DNA of 64,000 nt from Conchocele bisecta (Eukaryota; Mollusca; Bivalvia; Lucinida; Thyasiridae): the NCBI GenBank assembly GCA_029237695.1, contig CM055279.1, positions 25,423,919-25,487,918 on the forward strand, in the 5' to 3' direction. The notes below the pieces were generated by a model that saw only the letters and a program-made list of their open reading frames with translations, was not told where the DNA came from and searched no databases. Made by a program: the position numbers and the translations under genes. Positions 31,896-42,759 of the stretch are shown here, piece after piece. The stretch's first letter is position 1, and each line of letters opens with the position of its first letter.

Positions 31896-32784
31896 ATATA
31901 TGTCTCTCATTACACAAATATATCCAATATATCTGAACCAATAATAATAAATTGTCGCGTAACAATACATAAGTCTGGCGAACAATGCTGTGTCATAGTA
32001 AAGTTCGGTGAACTGTACAATCTGTACTATTATAAGGCTCGATAATGCCCAGCCGTGGACAAAAGTTTATCGTGACACGAGGGAACTGTTTGAATCCAAA
32101 GGCCGTAGGCCGCGGGTTCAAACAGTTCCCGAGTGCCACAGCAAACGTTTACCCACCACTGGACATGATCGAACGTTATTGTTACATATTCTTAGGAAAT
32201 ACCATGCAATTTGAGCATTTATGCAGTCCTTTCGGTACGTTCATACTTTGCTCCATTAAAACAGCTGATTTACATATGCATATTCAGGGGCCGCAGTACA
32301 AGTCGCATAATGCAGCCGCATCAATTTCAAAATTTCAGTGCGACCGTTGTGAACTGGTATGGTGATGTTCTAGTAACGTCATGAGACACCTGCATTACGT
32401 AGATGTTAGCTTGGTCCCGGAATTAGCATTGTCCACAGCCATTGTCAAACAGCACGCTCCGTACGTTTGAACACAAGTGTGAGCAGTGTGGCACAACGAC
32501 AGTCATGTAACAATAGTATGTTACCACTGTGCTCACAACGGCCGCAATGAACATTTAAGCAGGTACCCAGAATCGGGCATCCAATTTAAATTCAGATTTG
32601 CAATGATCAATCAACAATAATCTAGAATCGCATGCACACATCCAGAACAGAATATAATAACCACAAATAGATTAAGATAGTTTATGTACATGCATGTACA
32701 TGTATGATCTAGATTTTTTATAAAGTTTCAAGAGTGTGATAGGAAGCTACATAGGTCAGGAAAAGATATGAAAAAAAAGATGTC
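31896..32784. other. mostly unassigned sequence with one hairpin
   Basis: Inverted pair GGGAACTGTTTGAATCC / GGTTCAAACAGTTCCC at 32082-32130. Plus frames at 32008-32365 cross the hairpin and show no domain. TACATGCATGTACATGTA occurs near 32686. Confidence 0.4.
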
Positions 32785-33089
32785 CAGTAGCCTATTTCAC
32801 CAACATTGCAAAGTATACTTATCTAGCAAAGTATAATTTGAGGGAGAAATTTTCAATTTAAGGATAAATGTACTAATTTTTATTACACTGAATGTATGAC
32901 ATTATCACCGCCATTTTGTCTGTGATAATGTAATAAATTCAGTATAATAATTCTGCATACTTTTAATCATCAAATATATGCAGTGGTTAGTTCTATATGA
33001 AATAATGCATTATTGGGGAAAATAAGGTATTACTAAAAATATACGTTGCTAGATAAGCATACTTTGAAATGTTGGTGAAATAGGCACAG
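32785..33089. mobile_element. Pal-B MITE
   Basis: AGTAGCCTATTTCACCAACA to TGTTGGTGAAATAGGC, with a mutated centre CCGCCATTTTGTCTGTGATA. Confidence 0.8.
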
Positions 33090-33216
33090 TTCTGTCACAC
33101 CAAGATCTACATATACATAATATGCAAATCCCAGTGACAAAACAAACAATAATGAAGTGCAGTGGGTGTATACCCCTGTGCCGCTAATACACATGTCAGT
33201 TAACAGGTGAGCAACT

Positions 33217-33459
33217 GGGGCCCGTTTCACTAAACTTCTTACGACTAAAATGTTCGTAAGTGCAAAATGCTGATAGTCTGTATTTTTCACATTAACATTG
33301 GTTTCTTGTAAATAATTATTGGATTTACATTTATTGAGCATAGGCTGCTTATGCAGCCTATGCTCAATACATGTAAAGCCATCAATTGAAATTTACAGAC
33401 TATTCTAAATCTGCACTTACGAACATTTTAGTCGTAGGAAGTTTAGTGAAACGGGCCCC
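33217..33459. mobile_element. Pal-A MITE
   Basis: GGGGCCCGTTTCACTAAAC to GTTTAGTGAAACGGGCCCC. The flanks GTGAGCAACTG and GTGAGCAGCTG resemble each other and could be a target duplication, but other Pal-A copies do not show one of this length. Confidence 0.75.
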
Positions 33460-33828
33460 ATGTGAGCAGCTGGTACCGAGGAGTAATTGGACTGTATCAG
33501 ATGCACACGACTGGGGACATTAAGTGTCCTAAGATCCTTATAAACGGAGAAATCGATACGATGACCCTCCAGAATTGAATACGGAGGATCAGTAATTAGG
33601 CATGCAAATTTAGGAATGTATTTGATTACCCGAATTTGTGCACCGCTATTCGCCATATGTAAGCCGGTGATAGGGCCATATACAGTTGCTGTATTCGTAT
33701 GTTGCTTGCTAATGTGCGATATATAATGGTATGCAATTTAATATGTTTCTCTAAAAAATGTGTACGTATTACACTCATAACCATGATTGGCCCAATATGC
33801 TTAATACAACATAATATGAATATCATCA
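33460..33828. other. open minus-strand frame, uncertain
   Basis: A minus frame (about 33735 to 33455) reads through GLHMANSGAQIRVIKYIPK and PPYSILEGHRIDFSVYKDL, then enters the Pal-A element. Composition is protein-like, but no splice sites or domain can be assigned. It may be an exon or a chance frame. Confidence 0.2.
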
Positions 33829-34656
33829 TTTATTATATACCTACCCATGAAATACATAGTTATACGATGTAAATAAAAGTCATATGTTCTCATCGATGAA
33901 ATAAACAAAATACGACTACAGAAGCGCTTTTCTGCAGGTCAACTATACGTACTATACCAATACTATACGTATACTATACGAATACGATTTGTTTTCTATA
34001 CGATATGCATATAATATGAACTTACGGTATGTTTGTACCGTACATACTAACCAATATCGTATAGATATACCATTCAAATCGTACGTTTATACGATTTTTA
34101 TACATGTGTATAATTCTGGTACGTTTGTATCGTACAAACATACCAGATTATGGTATATTCATACCATATCCGTACGGATATATCTTATATACGAACGGAT
34201 ATCGTATGTTTGTATAATACATGTATTCGTATAGTACGTTTGTACTATACGATGATACGATACAAACATACCAATATTATATGATCATAGGATATGCTCA
34301 TTAAATATACCAATACTATACGATTACGATATGCATACGATATTAGTATATACAAATAGGTAAGGAGCTGGAAAGCGCTACTGTAGTTCCGCTATCAATA
34401 TTCATAACGCGCATCTGCAGTGCCGGACTGCAAATAGGCTGCAAATACACAGTAATTACCGTATACAGTCTAAAAAACTGCTAATTTCCATGGAGCGGTA
34501 TATAATAAATAGAAAATTCATATTTTTGCAACGAATATGACATATATGTTCATCGAGTGGTGTAAAATGTCATATTTCACGAGTGAAATATGGACATTTC
34601 ACACCACTCGATGAACATTTAAGTCATATTCGTTGCAAAAATTTGAATATCCTCTA
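33829..34656 (+). mobile_element. Helentron-like foldback element, family gamma, with internal insertion
   Basis: Start TTTATTATATACCTACCC, internal inverted copy GGTATATAATAAATAG at about 34497, foldback with TTTTGCAACGAATATGACAT arms, end ATCCTCTA. Compared with the copy at 14137, about 460 bp (33919-34382) is inserted in the left module. Confidence 0.6.
33919..34382. mobile_element. inserted element rich in TATACG palindromes
   Basis: Bounded by inverted AGAAGCGCTTTTC and GAAAGCGCT words. The inside consists of alternating purine-pyrimidine words such as CTATACGTATACTATACG and ATACGATATGCAT in both orientations, able to form many small hairpins. The plus frame 33989-34234 is a by-product. 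Confidence 0.5.
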
Positions 34657-34811
34657 TTTGCATGACACCTTTGAATTATAGCAGACAAACTGTCGCCTTT
34701 TTGCCATGCTTACATAATGCTTATGTACTCATGTTGCTGTCTCAGATGTTAAAAACAATATGTTCTGTTCTGTACTGTATCTGTGTCTATTTAGACGTCA
34801 CACATTTTACA

Positions 34812-35211
34812 ATAAATATATATAGGATATTCATATTTTTGCAACGAATATGACATATATGTTCATCGAGTGGTTTTGAATGTCCATATTTCACGAGTGC
34901 CGTTAGGCACGAGTGACATATGGACATGTCACACCACGAGATGAACATATATGTCATATTCGCTGCAAAAATATGTATATTCTATTTATTATATACCGCT
35001 CCACGGAAATTATCAGTTTGTTAGACTGTATACGGTAATGAATGTGTATTTGCAGCCTATTTACAGTCCGGCACTGCAGGTGCGTTATGAATATAGATAG
35101 CGGAAGTAGTCGTATTTTCACCGGAAGATGTTTATTTCATCGATGAGAACATATGACTTTTATTTACATCGTATAACTATGTATTTCATGGGTACAGTAG
35201 GTATATAATAA
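34812..35211 (-). mobile_element. Helentron-like foldback element, family gamma, inverted copy
   Basis: Read on the minus strand it starts TTATATACCTACTGTACCC, keeps the AATACACATTCATTACCGTA and GGAGCGGTATATAATAAATA landmarks, and ends in the TTGCAACGAATATGACATA foldback. It faces the copy at 33829-34656. Confidence 0.55.
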
Positions 35212-35961
35212 TTGAACATTATCTTCAGCATGACTGAAATAAATTTCTACGTGGTTGAATTAATTGTTTACGTTTTATTGAAATTAATCAAAAGACTGCA
35301 GCATGTTAGCCAGACATTGGTAACTGGTAACCAACGTTAAATTGTGTTTATACAGTCCATGACCTATGATGTGGTTTGTTGCTTATAATATTTCCTGAAA
35401 CAACGAATATCTGTTTATGTAATTTCATTAGCTTAACAAATTTGTTAAATTACAACGAATGCACGTGTTAAATACGCACAATGCTAATTCTGGTATGTGT
35501 TTATTTCGATTTTCTTTTAATTGTTTTTTCATAACAAAGTACAGATGAAATTGAAATGTTTTCATTTGCAGTATTACACTTGGGCTACGGACGGTACGGG
35601 AGTAGATTGCAAGAGTTGCCGTTCGCAACTAAAACTGGGCGTGATACTAATTCGTTACCAACGTATATCCCACCATTGTTCCTGTCGTTACATATGACAT
35701 TGTTATAATGAGACATAAATAAAAGTTATACGAGATGACGCTCAACCATTAAACAATCTTATGCAGTCATTGCTCTATCATAAAATTATTGTGGGTGGGG
35801 TATTATAATAACAGATTATAACAGTGGGATATTGTATGTTAATATCCGACAGGTATGTTCTTAACATTACAAGGATTGCATGACCATTTAAACGTTTTCT
35901 TTAAAATCATAATCATATTGACATTTAACAAAGCAAATCGTGTAAGTATCGGAATTTCAAC
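35212..35961. other. no gene supported
   Basis: AT-rich sequence. A word GAGTAGATTGCAAGAGTTGC near 35600 is shared with the repeat at 9974-10036. Confidence 0.4.
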
Positions 35962-35964
35962 TAC

Positions 35965-36135
35965 AGCGAAACCTACCCAAACCGGACACCCTGTGAGGTC
36001 CCCAGGGTGTCCGGCTTAGAGAGGTTTCACTGTAAATCAGGCTAAATGAGCTAAATGACCAAGAAACTCATAAAAAATAAGATCACAGGAGTGTTCTTGG
36101 TGTCCGTTTTAGAGAGGGTCCACTGTACAGGTACT
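35965..36135. mobile_element. pogo-like element
   Basis: CAGCGAAACCTACCCAAACC ... CGGCTTAGAGAGGTTTCACTG around CCTGTGAGGTCCCCAGG. A second arm follows, ending GAGGGTCCACTGTAC. The same structure as 20936-21132. Confidence 0.55.
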
Positions 36136-36198
36136 TTGCCATTCAAATTGCCGGGCTGTGAACTTTGGTATCATGACTGGACACTGTCTTGCACTCCA

Positions 36199-36532
36199 GT
36201 AGCCTATTTCACCAACATTGCAAAGTATACTTATCTAGCAAAGTATACTTTGAGGGAGAAATTTTCAAGTTTAGGATAAATTTATTAATTGTTATTATAC
36301 TGAATTTATTACATTATCACAGCCATTTTGGCTGTGATAATGTAATAAATTCTTAAATGGCTGTGATAATGTAATAAATTCAGTATAATAATTATGCATA
36401 CTTTTAAGCATCAACTATATGCAGTTGTTAGTTCTATATGAAATAATGCATTTCAGGAAATATAAATGATTACTCCCTCAAAGTATACTTTGCTAGAAAA
36501 GTATACTTTGCAATGTTGGAGAAATCGGCTAC
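36199..36532. mobile_element. Pal-B MITE with duplicated centre
   Basis: The GGCTGTGATAATGTAATAAA segment is present twice in tandem (about 36326-36360). Otherwise it is a normal copy with AGTAGCCTATTTCACCAACA and GAGAAATCGGCTACAG ends. Confidence 0.8.
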
Positions 36533-36533
36533 A

Positions 36534-36960
36534 GAATGCACCATTAATCGTGTCAATACCCTGCCAACAACAGCTGCTATTGCCGAAAAGAAATTATAAT
36601 GTACATATGTGGCGGCCATATTAAATTCTAAATTGGCCTTGAACATTAGTATCGTGATTTTACAATGTATTTACGCATCAGAATACACAATGTATCGTGT
36701 TAATTCCCTGTTAACTGTTATTGCGGATAAGAAGTGAAACTTTAACATGTTGGCAGCCATTATGAATTAAAAAATGGCTGCCAACATTGGAGTCATGATT
36801 GGACAAGGTATTAAGCTTCAGAATACACAATACAGTGTGGTAATACCCTGCTATCATCTGTTATTGTGGACAATAAGTGAATATTTAGTATTGTTGGCGG
36901 CCATGTTTTTACAATGGCCAATCTACACAATCTAGGTCGGAACAAAATGGCCATGTGTCT
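36534..36960. repeat. ~120-bp tandem repeat, about three units
   Basis: Ordered words ACACAATGTATCGTGTTAAT, TACCCTGCTA or CCCTGCCAACAACAGCTG, ATTGCGGATAAGAAGTG and GGCGGCCAT recur at roughly 36545, 36690 and 36825. Confidence 0.55.
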
Positions 36961-37039
36961 TATTCTTTTTCAAATGGTATATAGATAATGAGTTTGTACT
37001 ATAAACAAAACGTTTACGAAATTCCCACGGGAGAACAAT

Positions 37040-37395
37040 ATAGGAATGAATGGCCTTTTTGTGGAATTTATCGGGGTATAAACTTGGAAAAGTCGCGGGA
37101 ATACTGGACGAAGGCTGGAAGGCCTCGTCCAGTATTCCCGCGACTTTCCAAGTTTATATCCCCGATAAATTCCACAAAAAGGCCATTCATTCCTTATAAT
37201 TCCAGCATTTGAAATAAATTCATCAAGAAAATGTGTTTATTTTCCGTTTTCTTAAGAATTATTTTAACTGCGCCTCACGGTTACGGAAAGTAGTTCGGCG
37301 TGGGAGTTTACTGGGATATAAATTTTGGACAGAGACTTGCTACGGGCCAATCAAATGTTAGGGAATTGTGTAAATATTTTTGTGCTGGAATTATT
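37040..37395. mobile_element. G element (GAATGAATGGCC double foldback)
   Basis: First palindrome: GGAATGAATGGCCTTTTTGT ... ACAAAAAGGCCATTCATTCC around a CTGGACGAAGGC / GCCTCGTCCAG centre. Second inverted pair: ATAATTCCAGCA ... TGCTGGAATTAT encloses ATTCATCAAGAAAATGTG. The same two-part structure lies at 51123-51484 and, reversed, at 55049-55482. Confidence 0.75.
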
Positions 37396-37433
37396 TGACG
37401 ATGAACTAATGTCTGAGACCCAATGAGTTAAAG

Positions 37434-37614
37434 TTAACCCTTCCTACGCTGTTGACGAAAATTGCCGTCTGCTGTTTTTCATGTTTGCTTTAATTCTTAA
37501 CAAAAAACTGGAGACGATTCTCATGTGCTGTCAAAACCAGGTTTTTGTCGAGAAATATTGAAAATAAAACATTTCTAGCAGACGACAACATTTAATTCAG
37601 CGTAGTAACGGTTA
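37434..37614. mobile_element. TTAA-type MITE
   Basis: TTAACCCTTCCTACGCTGTT at the left and AATTCAGCGTAGTAACGG at the right. The interior has GCCGTCTGCTGTTTTTC and CTAGCAGACGAC inverted words. The right TTAA has mutated. Confidence 0.55.
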
Positions 37615-37618
37615 GTGT

Positions 37619-38025
37619 CCAATGATTAGACACAAAACGTTCATTATAGGAATTAAATAAATGCAAATTACGAGTGCCCGCTACACAGATATAATCATTC
37701 AGTAATCTTTAATTTACAGGATATATCAGGCTATTTTGATATGCAAATAAGGCTGGACATTTTTAAATTATATAATTTAAATAAGTCACCGGAAAAAATA
37801 CTTTTATCAACAGATTATAAAGTATGATCATTGCACATCAAAAATAAATGGAGAGAATAAATACTTGTTTCCGCAAACCTTTTTAGGAAACACTGCTATC
37901 GCCCCTTGATATCAAGAGTGGAAATTGCCGGTTGATATAAAAAATATAATACATTGGCCATGCCAATTAACATGTCCTGTAATGGTAAATTAATGTTTAT
38001 TTTGCCTGGAAAAGAAATGCCATAC
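37619..38025. mobile_element. C550 element, diverged
   Basis: Order of landmarks kept (CATTATAGGAATTAAATAAA, GTGCCCGCTACACAG, GATTATAAAGTATGATCATT, TATCGCCCCTTGATATC, AATGTTTATTTTGCC). Ends are eroded. Confidence 0.6.
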
Positions 38026-38170
38026 ATGTATTTAAAAAATGGAGGAACAAAACATGTCTGCCTATATTACAACCTGCGATGTGGGAGTCCAGGTTTAAAG
38101 CCGATTTATGATATTCAATTTCTTATTGCCTCAGGCGGCATCATCGTAAATAAACCCTCTGCGATCAGCC

Positions 38171-38236
38171 ATTGGTCTTGGCGACTGCGTGACGTCACGG
38201 TTCCAGTATAAACAACCGTATGGTGGTCAGTATAAA
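38171..38236 (+). promoter_or_regulatory. putative core promoter of the cysteine-rich gene
   Basis: Within 125 bp upstream of the start codon lie an inverted CCAAT box (ATTGG, 38171-38175), a perfect palindromic CRE-type motif TGACGTCA (38190-38197), and two TATA-like words TATAAA (38207-38212 and 38231-38236). Either TATA would place transcription start near 38235-38265, leaving a short 5'UTR. Motif spacing supports a promoter but is not proof. Confidence 0.5.
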
Positions 38237-38293
38237 TGCAGATAGCCAGTATCCAATAATGGCACAGAAGCACCAGTATTGCTCACTGTAATA

Positions 38294-38374
38294 ATGAATT
38301 CCTACATAATAACATCACAGATCGCGTTTTATTTAATGGTGATAGCAGTTGCGTATGGACAACAGCCAAGGAAG
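38294..38374 (+). CDS. small secreted cysteine-rich protein, exon 1 (signal peptide)
   Basis: Exon 1 of a three-exon gene (exons 2 and 3 at 50439-50563 and 54373-54502). ATG at 38294 gives 27 codons to a good donor AAG|GTAAGA in phase 0. The peptide MNSYIITSQIAFYLM then VIAVAYGQQPRK has a hydrophobic core and a small residue at Gly22, so signal cleavage is likely near YG|QQ. Joining the exons in frame yields 111 residues: signal peptide, a Ser/Thr-rich stretch, and eight cysteines at about 39, 45, 50, 63, 70, 72, 78 and 97, spaced C-x5-C-x4-C-x12-C-x6-C-x-C-x5-C-x18-C. An even number fits four disulfides, implying an extracellular role (hormone-, growth-factor- or defence-like). I do not recognise the family; the C-x-C-P and C-rich spacing loosely recalls prokineticin/colipase-type folds. 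A promoter lies upstream and a polyadenylation signal downstream. Confidence 0.6.
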
Positions 38375-38426
38375 GTAAGAAAGAGTTTTTGTATTTTATA
38401 GAATGATGGGTTTGGTGGATTATGGG

Positions 38427-38960
38427 GGATAACTCCATCATGGAGTCTGTTCCATTTTCCATTAATCATTCATATTCAGTATCCATGTTGAAAGCATATT
38501 CGCTACTAGTATTCATGTTGACGGATACGGTGGAACAAGAGGAGTTCGACCCCTTCTTCCACTAACCCCTTAAAATGTCCACCGTATGCCATATTCATGT
38601 GACAAGCATATACCATATTCCTGTCGAAGGGTCCGTTTGAATAAGGGGGCTAACTCCATAATGGAGTTAGCCCCCTTCTTCAACCGGCCCCTTCAACTGT
38701 CCACCATATTCATGTTAAAAGCATATACAGTATTCCTGTTGAAGCGTCCGATTGAATAAGGGGGCTAACTCCATAATGGAGTTAGCCCCCTTCTACAACC
38801 GGCCCCTTCAAGTGTCCACCATATTCATGCAACAAGCATATACACTATTCCTGTTGAAGGGTCCGATTGAGGAAGGGGGCTAACTGCATCATGGAATTAG
38901 CCCCCTTATTCTACTAACCCCTCCATGTAATTGCATATGGAATATTCATGTATGCCGTCC
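38427..38960. repeat. 115-bp tandem array, each unit with a perfect hairpin
   Basis: Hairpins AAGGGGGCTAACTCC / GGAGTTAGCCCCCTT occur at 38643-38677, 38758-38792 and (mutated) 38873-38907, exactly 115 bp apart. A diverged unit lies at about 38427. Between them are CAACCGGCCCCTTCAA, TGTCCACCATATTCATG and ATTCCTGTTGAAG words. It sits just inside intron 1. Confidence 0.8.
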
Positions 38961-38997
38961 CCTCTTTATCTAGAAGAATCAGTCATTATACATGTAT

Positions 38998-39238
38998 GTG
39001 GATGTGACTGGAGAAATGGGGCTCATGGGTACTGTTACCAGTGCAGCTGATGATCAATTATCACAATACTACAGCCTGATAACGATCTATATATTCTTTG
39101 GTAGAAGCATGATGGGTCTCTCATTGATGGAACGGCGAACAATGTAGATCCTGATCTGACTGTGTGGATGAACAGGCTGAGATGGGTCTGCACTGGTCGC
39201 AAGATCCTTAAACCCCATTTCTCAAGTCACATCCACAT
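38998..39238. mobile_element. E element
   Basis: GATGTGACTGGAGAAATGGG left, inverted GTAGATCCTGATCTG words in the centre, CCCATTTCTCAAGTCACATC right. Confidence 0.7.
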
Positions 39239-39417
39239 TGACAGAGGGTGTGATAAATTAACTCAACCTTAAAATCTATTTGACCACGTGTTAAAATGTG
39301 ACTTGTCGGTCTAATGTTAAATAAAAAAGTTCCTATTGTAAATTACAAACGTCTAACCAAGATGCACTAATTGTATCAGTCGCCTTTTTGCCAGAATTAG
39401 TGTGCTCTAAGTATTAC

Positions 39418-39766
39418 GGAGTCCCGCAGAGGACATTGGATTTCTTTTTTATTAATTCGTTCCCACGAAATAACAATTCATTCCCTCAGTTTAACAATTC
39501 ACAATTCGTTCCCTCAATCTAACAATTCGTTCCCTCGAATTAACAATTCGTTCTCACGAAATGATAGTTCGTTCCCTCAAGTTAACAATTCGTAGCCCTT
39601 GAATTAACAATTCGTTCCCACGATATAGCAATTCGTTCCCGTGGGAACAAACTGTTACATTGAGGGAACGAATTGTTATTTCGTGGGAACGAATTGTTAC
39701 ATTGAGGGAACGAATTGTTAATTCGTGGGAACGAATTGTTAAATGGAGTGAACGAAATTATTAACT
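39418..39766. mobile_element. F element (TTCGTTCCC foldback array)
   Basis: Starts CGGAGTCCCGCAGAGGACAT. Runs of AACAATTCGTTCCC units change orientation at CGTTCCCGTGGGAACAAAC (about 39636-39654) and continue as GGGAACGAATTGTTA units. Confidence 0.8.
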
Positions 39767-39867
39767 CAACTTTAAAGTTTATTTGACCACGCGTTCAAAT
39801 CTGTCTTACGGTCTAAAGGTCATAAGAGATTATGCTATTTGTTACTATCGCGTCTATGTTTAAATAA

Positions 39868-40987
39868 AATCAAAGTACTGAAAGTACTGAACATAGGGTA
39901 CTACAAGATTAAACTAGATTGATTGATTTATTGTTGGTGTTGCAGTTTCATTAACCCTTAAAGGTACATGCCCACTCAGTAGGTACAAAATGTTCTTTAC
40001 ATCAGAGACATCATCTGAGACATTTCCTGGCAAAATAAACATTCATGCGCCATTATCCCACGTACTGATTGGCATTATTATACATGTTATATCAGACGTA
40101 AATGTACACACTGATATCAGGGGCGATAACCGTGTTTGCTTAAAATGTTAACGGACACTACTATTTAATCTCTGTATTAATTTATGATGTGCAATGATCA
40201 TACTTTAAAATCTGTCGAAAATATTATTTTTTCAGGTGACGCATTTCTTTAGTATAAATAATTAAAAAATGTCATGCCTCATTTGCATATGAAAATAGCC
40301 TGATACCACCGCCACTATCAGTAAAATATAAAATATTACTAAATGATTATATCTGTACACTGTATAGCGGGCACTTGTAACGTTTAGAAACTTGTTAGAT
40401 TTTTTTGTCGTATTTCAGTACTTGCATTAATATGGGTATTAATATAAGCTGGTTGTGTTATACTGTCATTAATGTGTTCCCTGACTGTAAGTTATCACCT
40501 TAAATACTGACTTATTGACCCCCTTCCCTGAACGTAGAATTGACACTCATGTTGGCGTGTATTGGCCACCATAGACAAATGTCAATCGGGCCATATTCAG
40601 GAATGTCACTAAAATCCACTGTAAATCCATCGATAGAGAGAGAGAATGAGGATTAAACATCAGTTAGACCTACACGTGCGAGTTTTGTTTCGCACAGGTG
40701 TCGGGTGAGTTTAAAAATAGGCTGTCGGAATGTCAAACTTGATGTAGTTTGTGTGTTAAACGCGTCGCTTGTTTCGGAGAGTATTCGGAGGGGAGTTAAC
40801 TCTGTTACTAAATTTAGCGATGACCGCACGATTTGTGCTGCAAATGGGGGCAAATCATTGGCTGTTTTATATGCAGATATTCTCAGCTGTCAATCACAGG
40901 CGTCCGCACCGCGGGGGGTCGTGGGCGGAGCCAAATGATCCCGCTCGATCGCAATACATACGGATACACATGTACCCTATGTAAAAA
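39868..40987 (+). repeat. 1.1-kb tandem duplication, copy 1
   Basis: Nearly identical to 41221-42338 over about 1,120 bp, from AATCAAAGTACTGAAAGTAC to CATGTACCCTATGTAAAAA. Differences seen are single substitutions and homopolymer-length changes. It includes a 3'-truncated C550 element (39959 to about 40390) and a non-repetitive part with GAGAGAGAGAATGAGG. Reading frames are duplicated with it but show no domain. Confidence 0.9.
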
Positions 40988-41220
40988 ATCGCATTGTAAA
41001 TTACAATCGTCTAACCGAGATGCAGTGATATTATAAAATTCTACTGAGTTAGTGCAGTATTCGGTCATGTACGTGTCCATGGTATGACATGGGGGGATAT
41101 TTACTAATTATGTACGTGTCCATGGTATGACATGGGGGGATACTTTACTAATTATTATTACAGCCATTTGTAGGTGTTGACGGGATAAATATAGATCCGT
41201 AGGTATCACGTCCTAATTGC
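40988..41220. repeat. spacer between duplicates with a 43-bp direct repeat
   Basis: ATGTACGTGTCCATGGTATG followed by ACATGGGGGGATA occurs at about 41069 and 41111. A short alpha-like word GTAGGTGTTGACGGGATAAA (about 41169) precedes copy 2. Confidence 0.7.
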
Positions 41221-42338
41221 AATCAAAGTACTGAAAGTACTGAACATAGGGTACTACAAGATTAAACTAGATTGATTGATTTATTGTTGGTGTTGCAGTT
41301 TCATTAACCCTTAAAGGTACATGCCCACTCAGTAGGTACAAAATGTTCTTTACATCAGAGACATCATCTGAGACATTTCCTGGCAAAATAAACATTCATG
41401 CGCCATTATCCCACGTACTGATTGGCATTATTATACATGTTATATCAGACGTAAATGTACACACTGATATCAGGGGCGATAACCGTGTTTGCTTAAAATG
41501 TTAACGGACACTACTATTTAATCTCTGTATTAATTTATGATGTGCAATGATCATACTTTAAAATCTGTCGAAAATATTATTTTTTCAGGTGACGCATTTC
41601 TTTAGTATAAATAATTAAAAAATGTCATGCCTCATTTGCATATGAAAATAGCCTGATACCACCGCCACTATCAGTAAAATAAATATTACTAAATGATTAT
41701 ATCTGTACACTGTATAGCGGGCACTTGTAACGTTTAGAAACTTGTTAGATTTTTTTTTGTCGTATTTCAGTACTTGCATTAATATGGGTATTAATATAAG
41801 CTGGTTGTGTTATACTGTCATTAATTTGTTCCCTGACTGTAAGTTATCACCTTAAATACTGACTTATTGACCCCCTTCCCTGAACGTAGAATTGACACTC
41901 ATGTTGGCGTGTATTGGCCACCATAGACAAATGTCAATCGGGCCATATTCAGGAATGTCACTAAAATCCACTGTAAATCCATCGATAGAGAGAGAGAATG
42001 AGGATAAACATCAGTTAGACCTACACGTGCGAGTTTTGTTTCGCACAGGTGTCGGGTGAGTTTAAAAATAGGCTGTCGGAATGTCAAACTTGATGTAGTT
42101 TGTGTGTTAAACGCGTCGCTTGTTTCGGAGAGTATTCGGAGGGGAGTTAACTCTGTTACTAAATTTAGCGATGACCGCACGATTTGTGCTGCAAATGGGG
42201 GCAAATCATTGGCTGTTTTATATGCAGATATTCTCAGCTGTCAATCACAGGCGTCCGCACCGCGGGGGGTCGTGGGCGGAGCCAAATGATCCCGCTCGAT
42301 CGCAATACATACGGATACACATGTACCCTATGTAAAAA
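41221..42338 (+). repeat. 1.1-kb tandem duplication, copy 2
   Basis: Second copy of the segment at 39868-40987, including its own truncated C550 element (41315 to about 41745). The right breakpoint is inside CTATGTAAAAA. Confidence 0.9.
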
Positions 42339-42362
42339 GCGGCCATGTTTGACTGTATGACG

Positions 42363-42577
42363 TTTAACCCTTACTACGCTGAATTAAATGTTGTCGTCTG
42401 CTGGAAATGTTCTATTTTCAATATTTCTCGACAAAAACCTGTTCTGACAGCACATGATAATCGTGTCCAATGGAGACGATTCTCATGTGCTTGTGCTGTC
42501 AAAACCAGTTTTTTGAATTAAAGCAAAAATGGAAAACAGCAGACGGCAATTTCCGTCTCCAGCGTAGGAAGGGTTAA
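42363..42577. mobile_element. TTAA-flanked (piggyBac-like) MITE
   Basis: TTAACCCTTACTACGCTG and CAGCGTAGGAAGGGTTAA ends with TTAA on both sides (42363-42366, 42574-42577). Interior GTCGTCTGCTGG / CAGCAGACGGCAAT pairs and an ATCGTGTCCAATGGAGACGA hairpin. Confidence 0.65.
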
Positions 42578-42759
42578 TTATTAACACATCCATGATTGGG
42601 TATTGTGACATTCCAATACATGCATGCTGAATGCTGAGTGTACCTTTAACAATCTTTTTGTCGTAGAGGCACATACTATCGTCACTTTATGACGACACGC
42701 ACTGGTATTTATGTCGTGATGTGGGATAATATTACAGCATAATAAGGACCAACATATTT
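42578..42759. other. no feature recognised
   Basis: Short AT-rich spacer between a TTAA-type MITE and an E element. Confidence 0.4.

Noticed and set aside
33207..33472. An 11-bp target-site duplication for Pal-A (GTGAGCARCTG)
   Set aside because: One mismatch, and no comparable duplication at other Pal-A copies; may be coincidence.
38190..38197. CRE motif as proof of cAMP control
   Set aside because: TGACGTCA also occurs in repeats at 1780-1800 and 49290-49320, so the motif alone is weak evidence.
40653..42335. Duplicated frames of 66-101 codons on both strands as a duplicated gene
   Set aside because: They are duplicated only because the 1.1-kb segment is; overlapping frames on both strands, no domain, no splice pattern.
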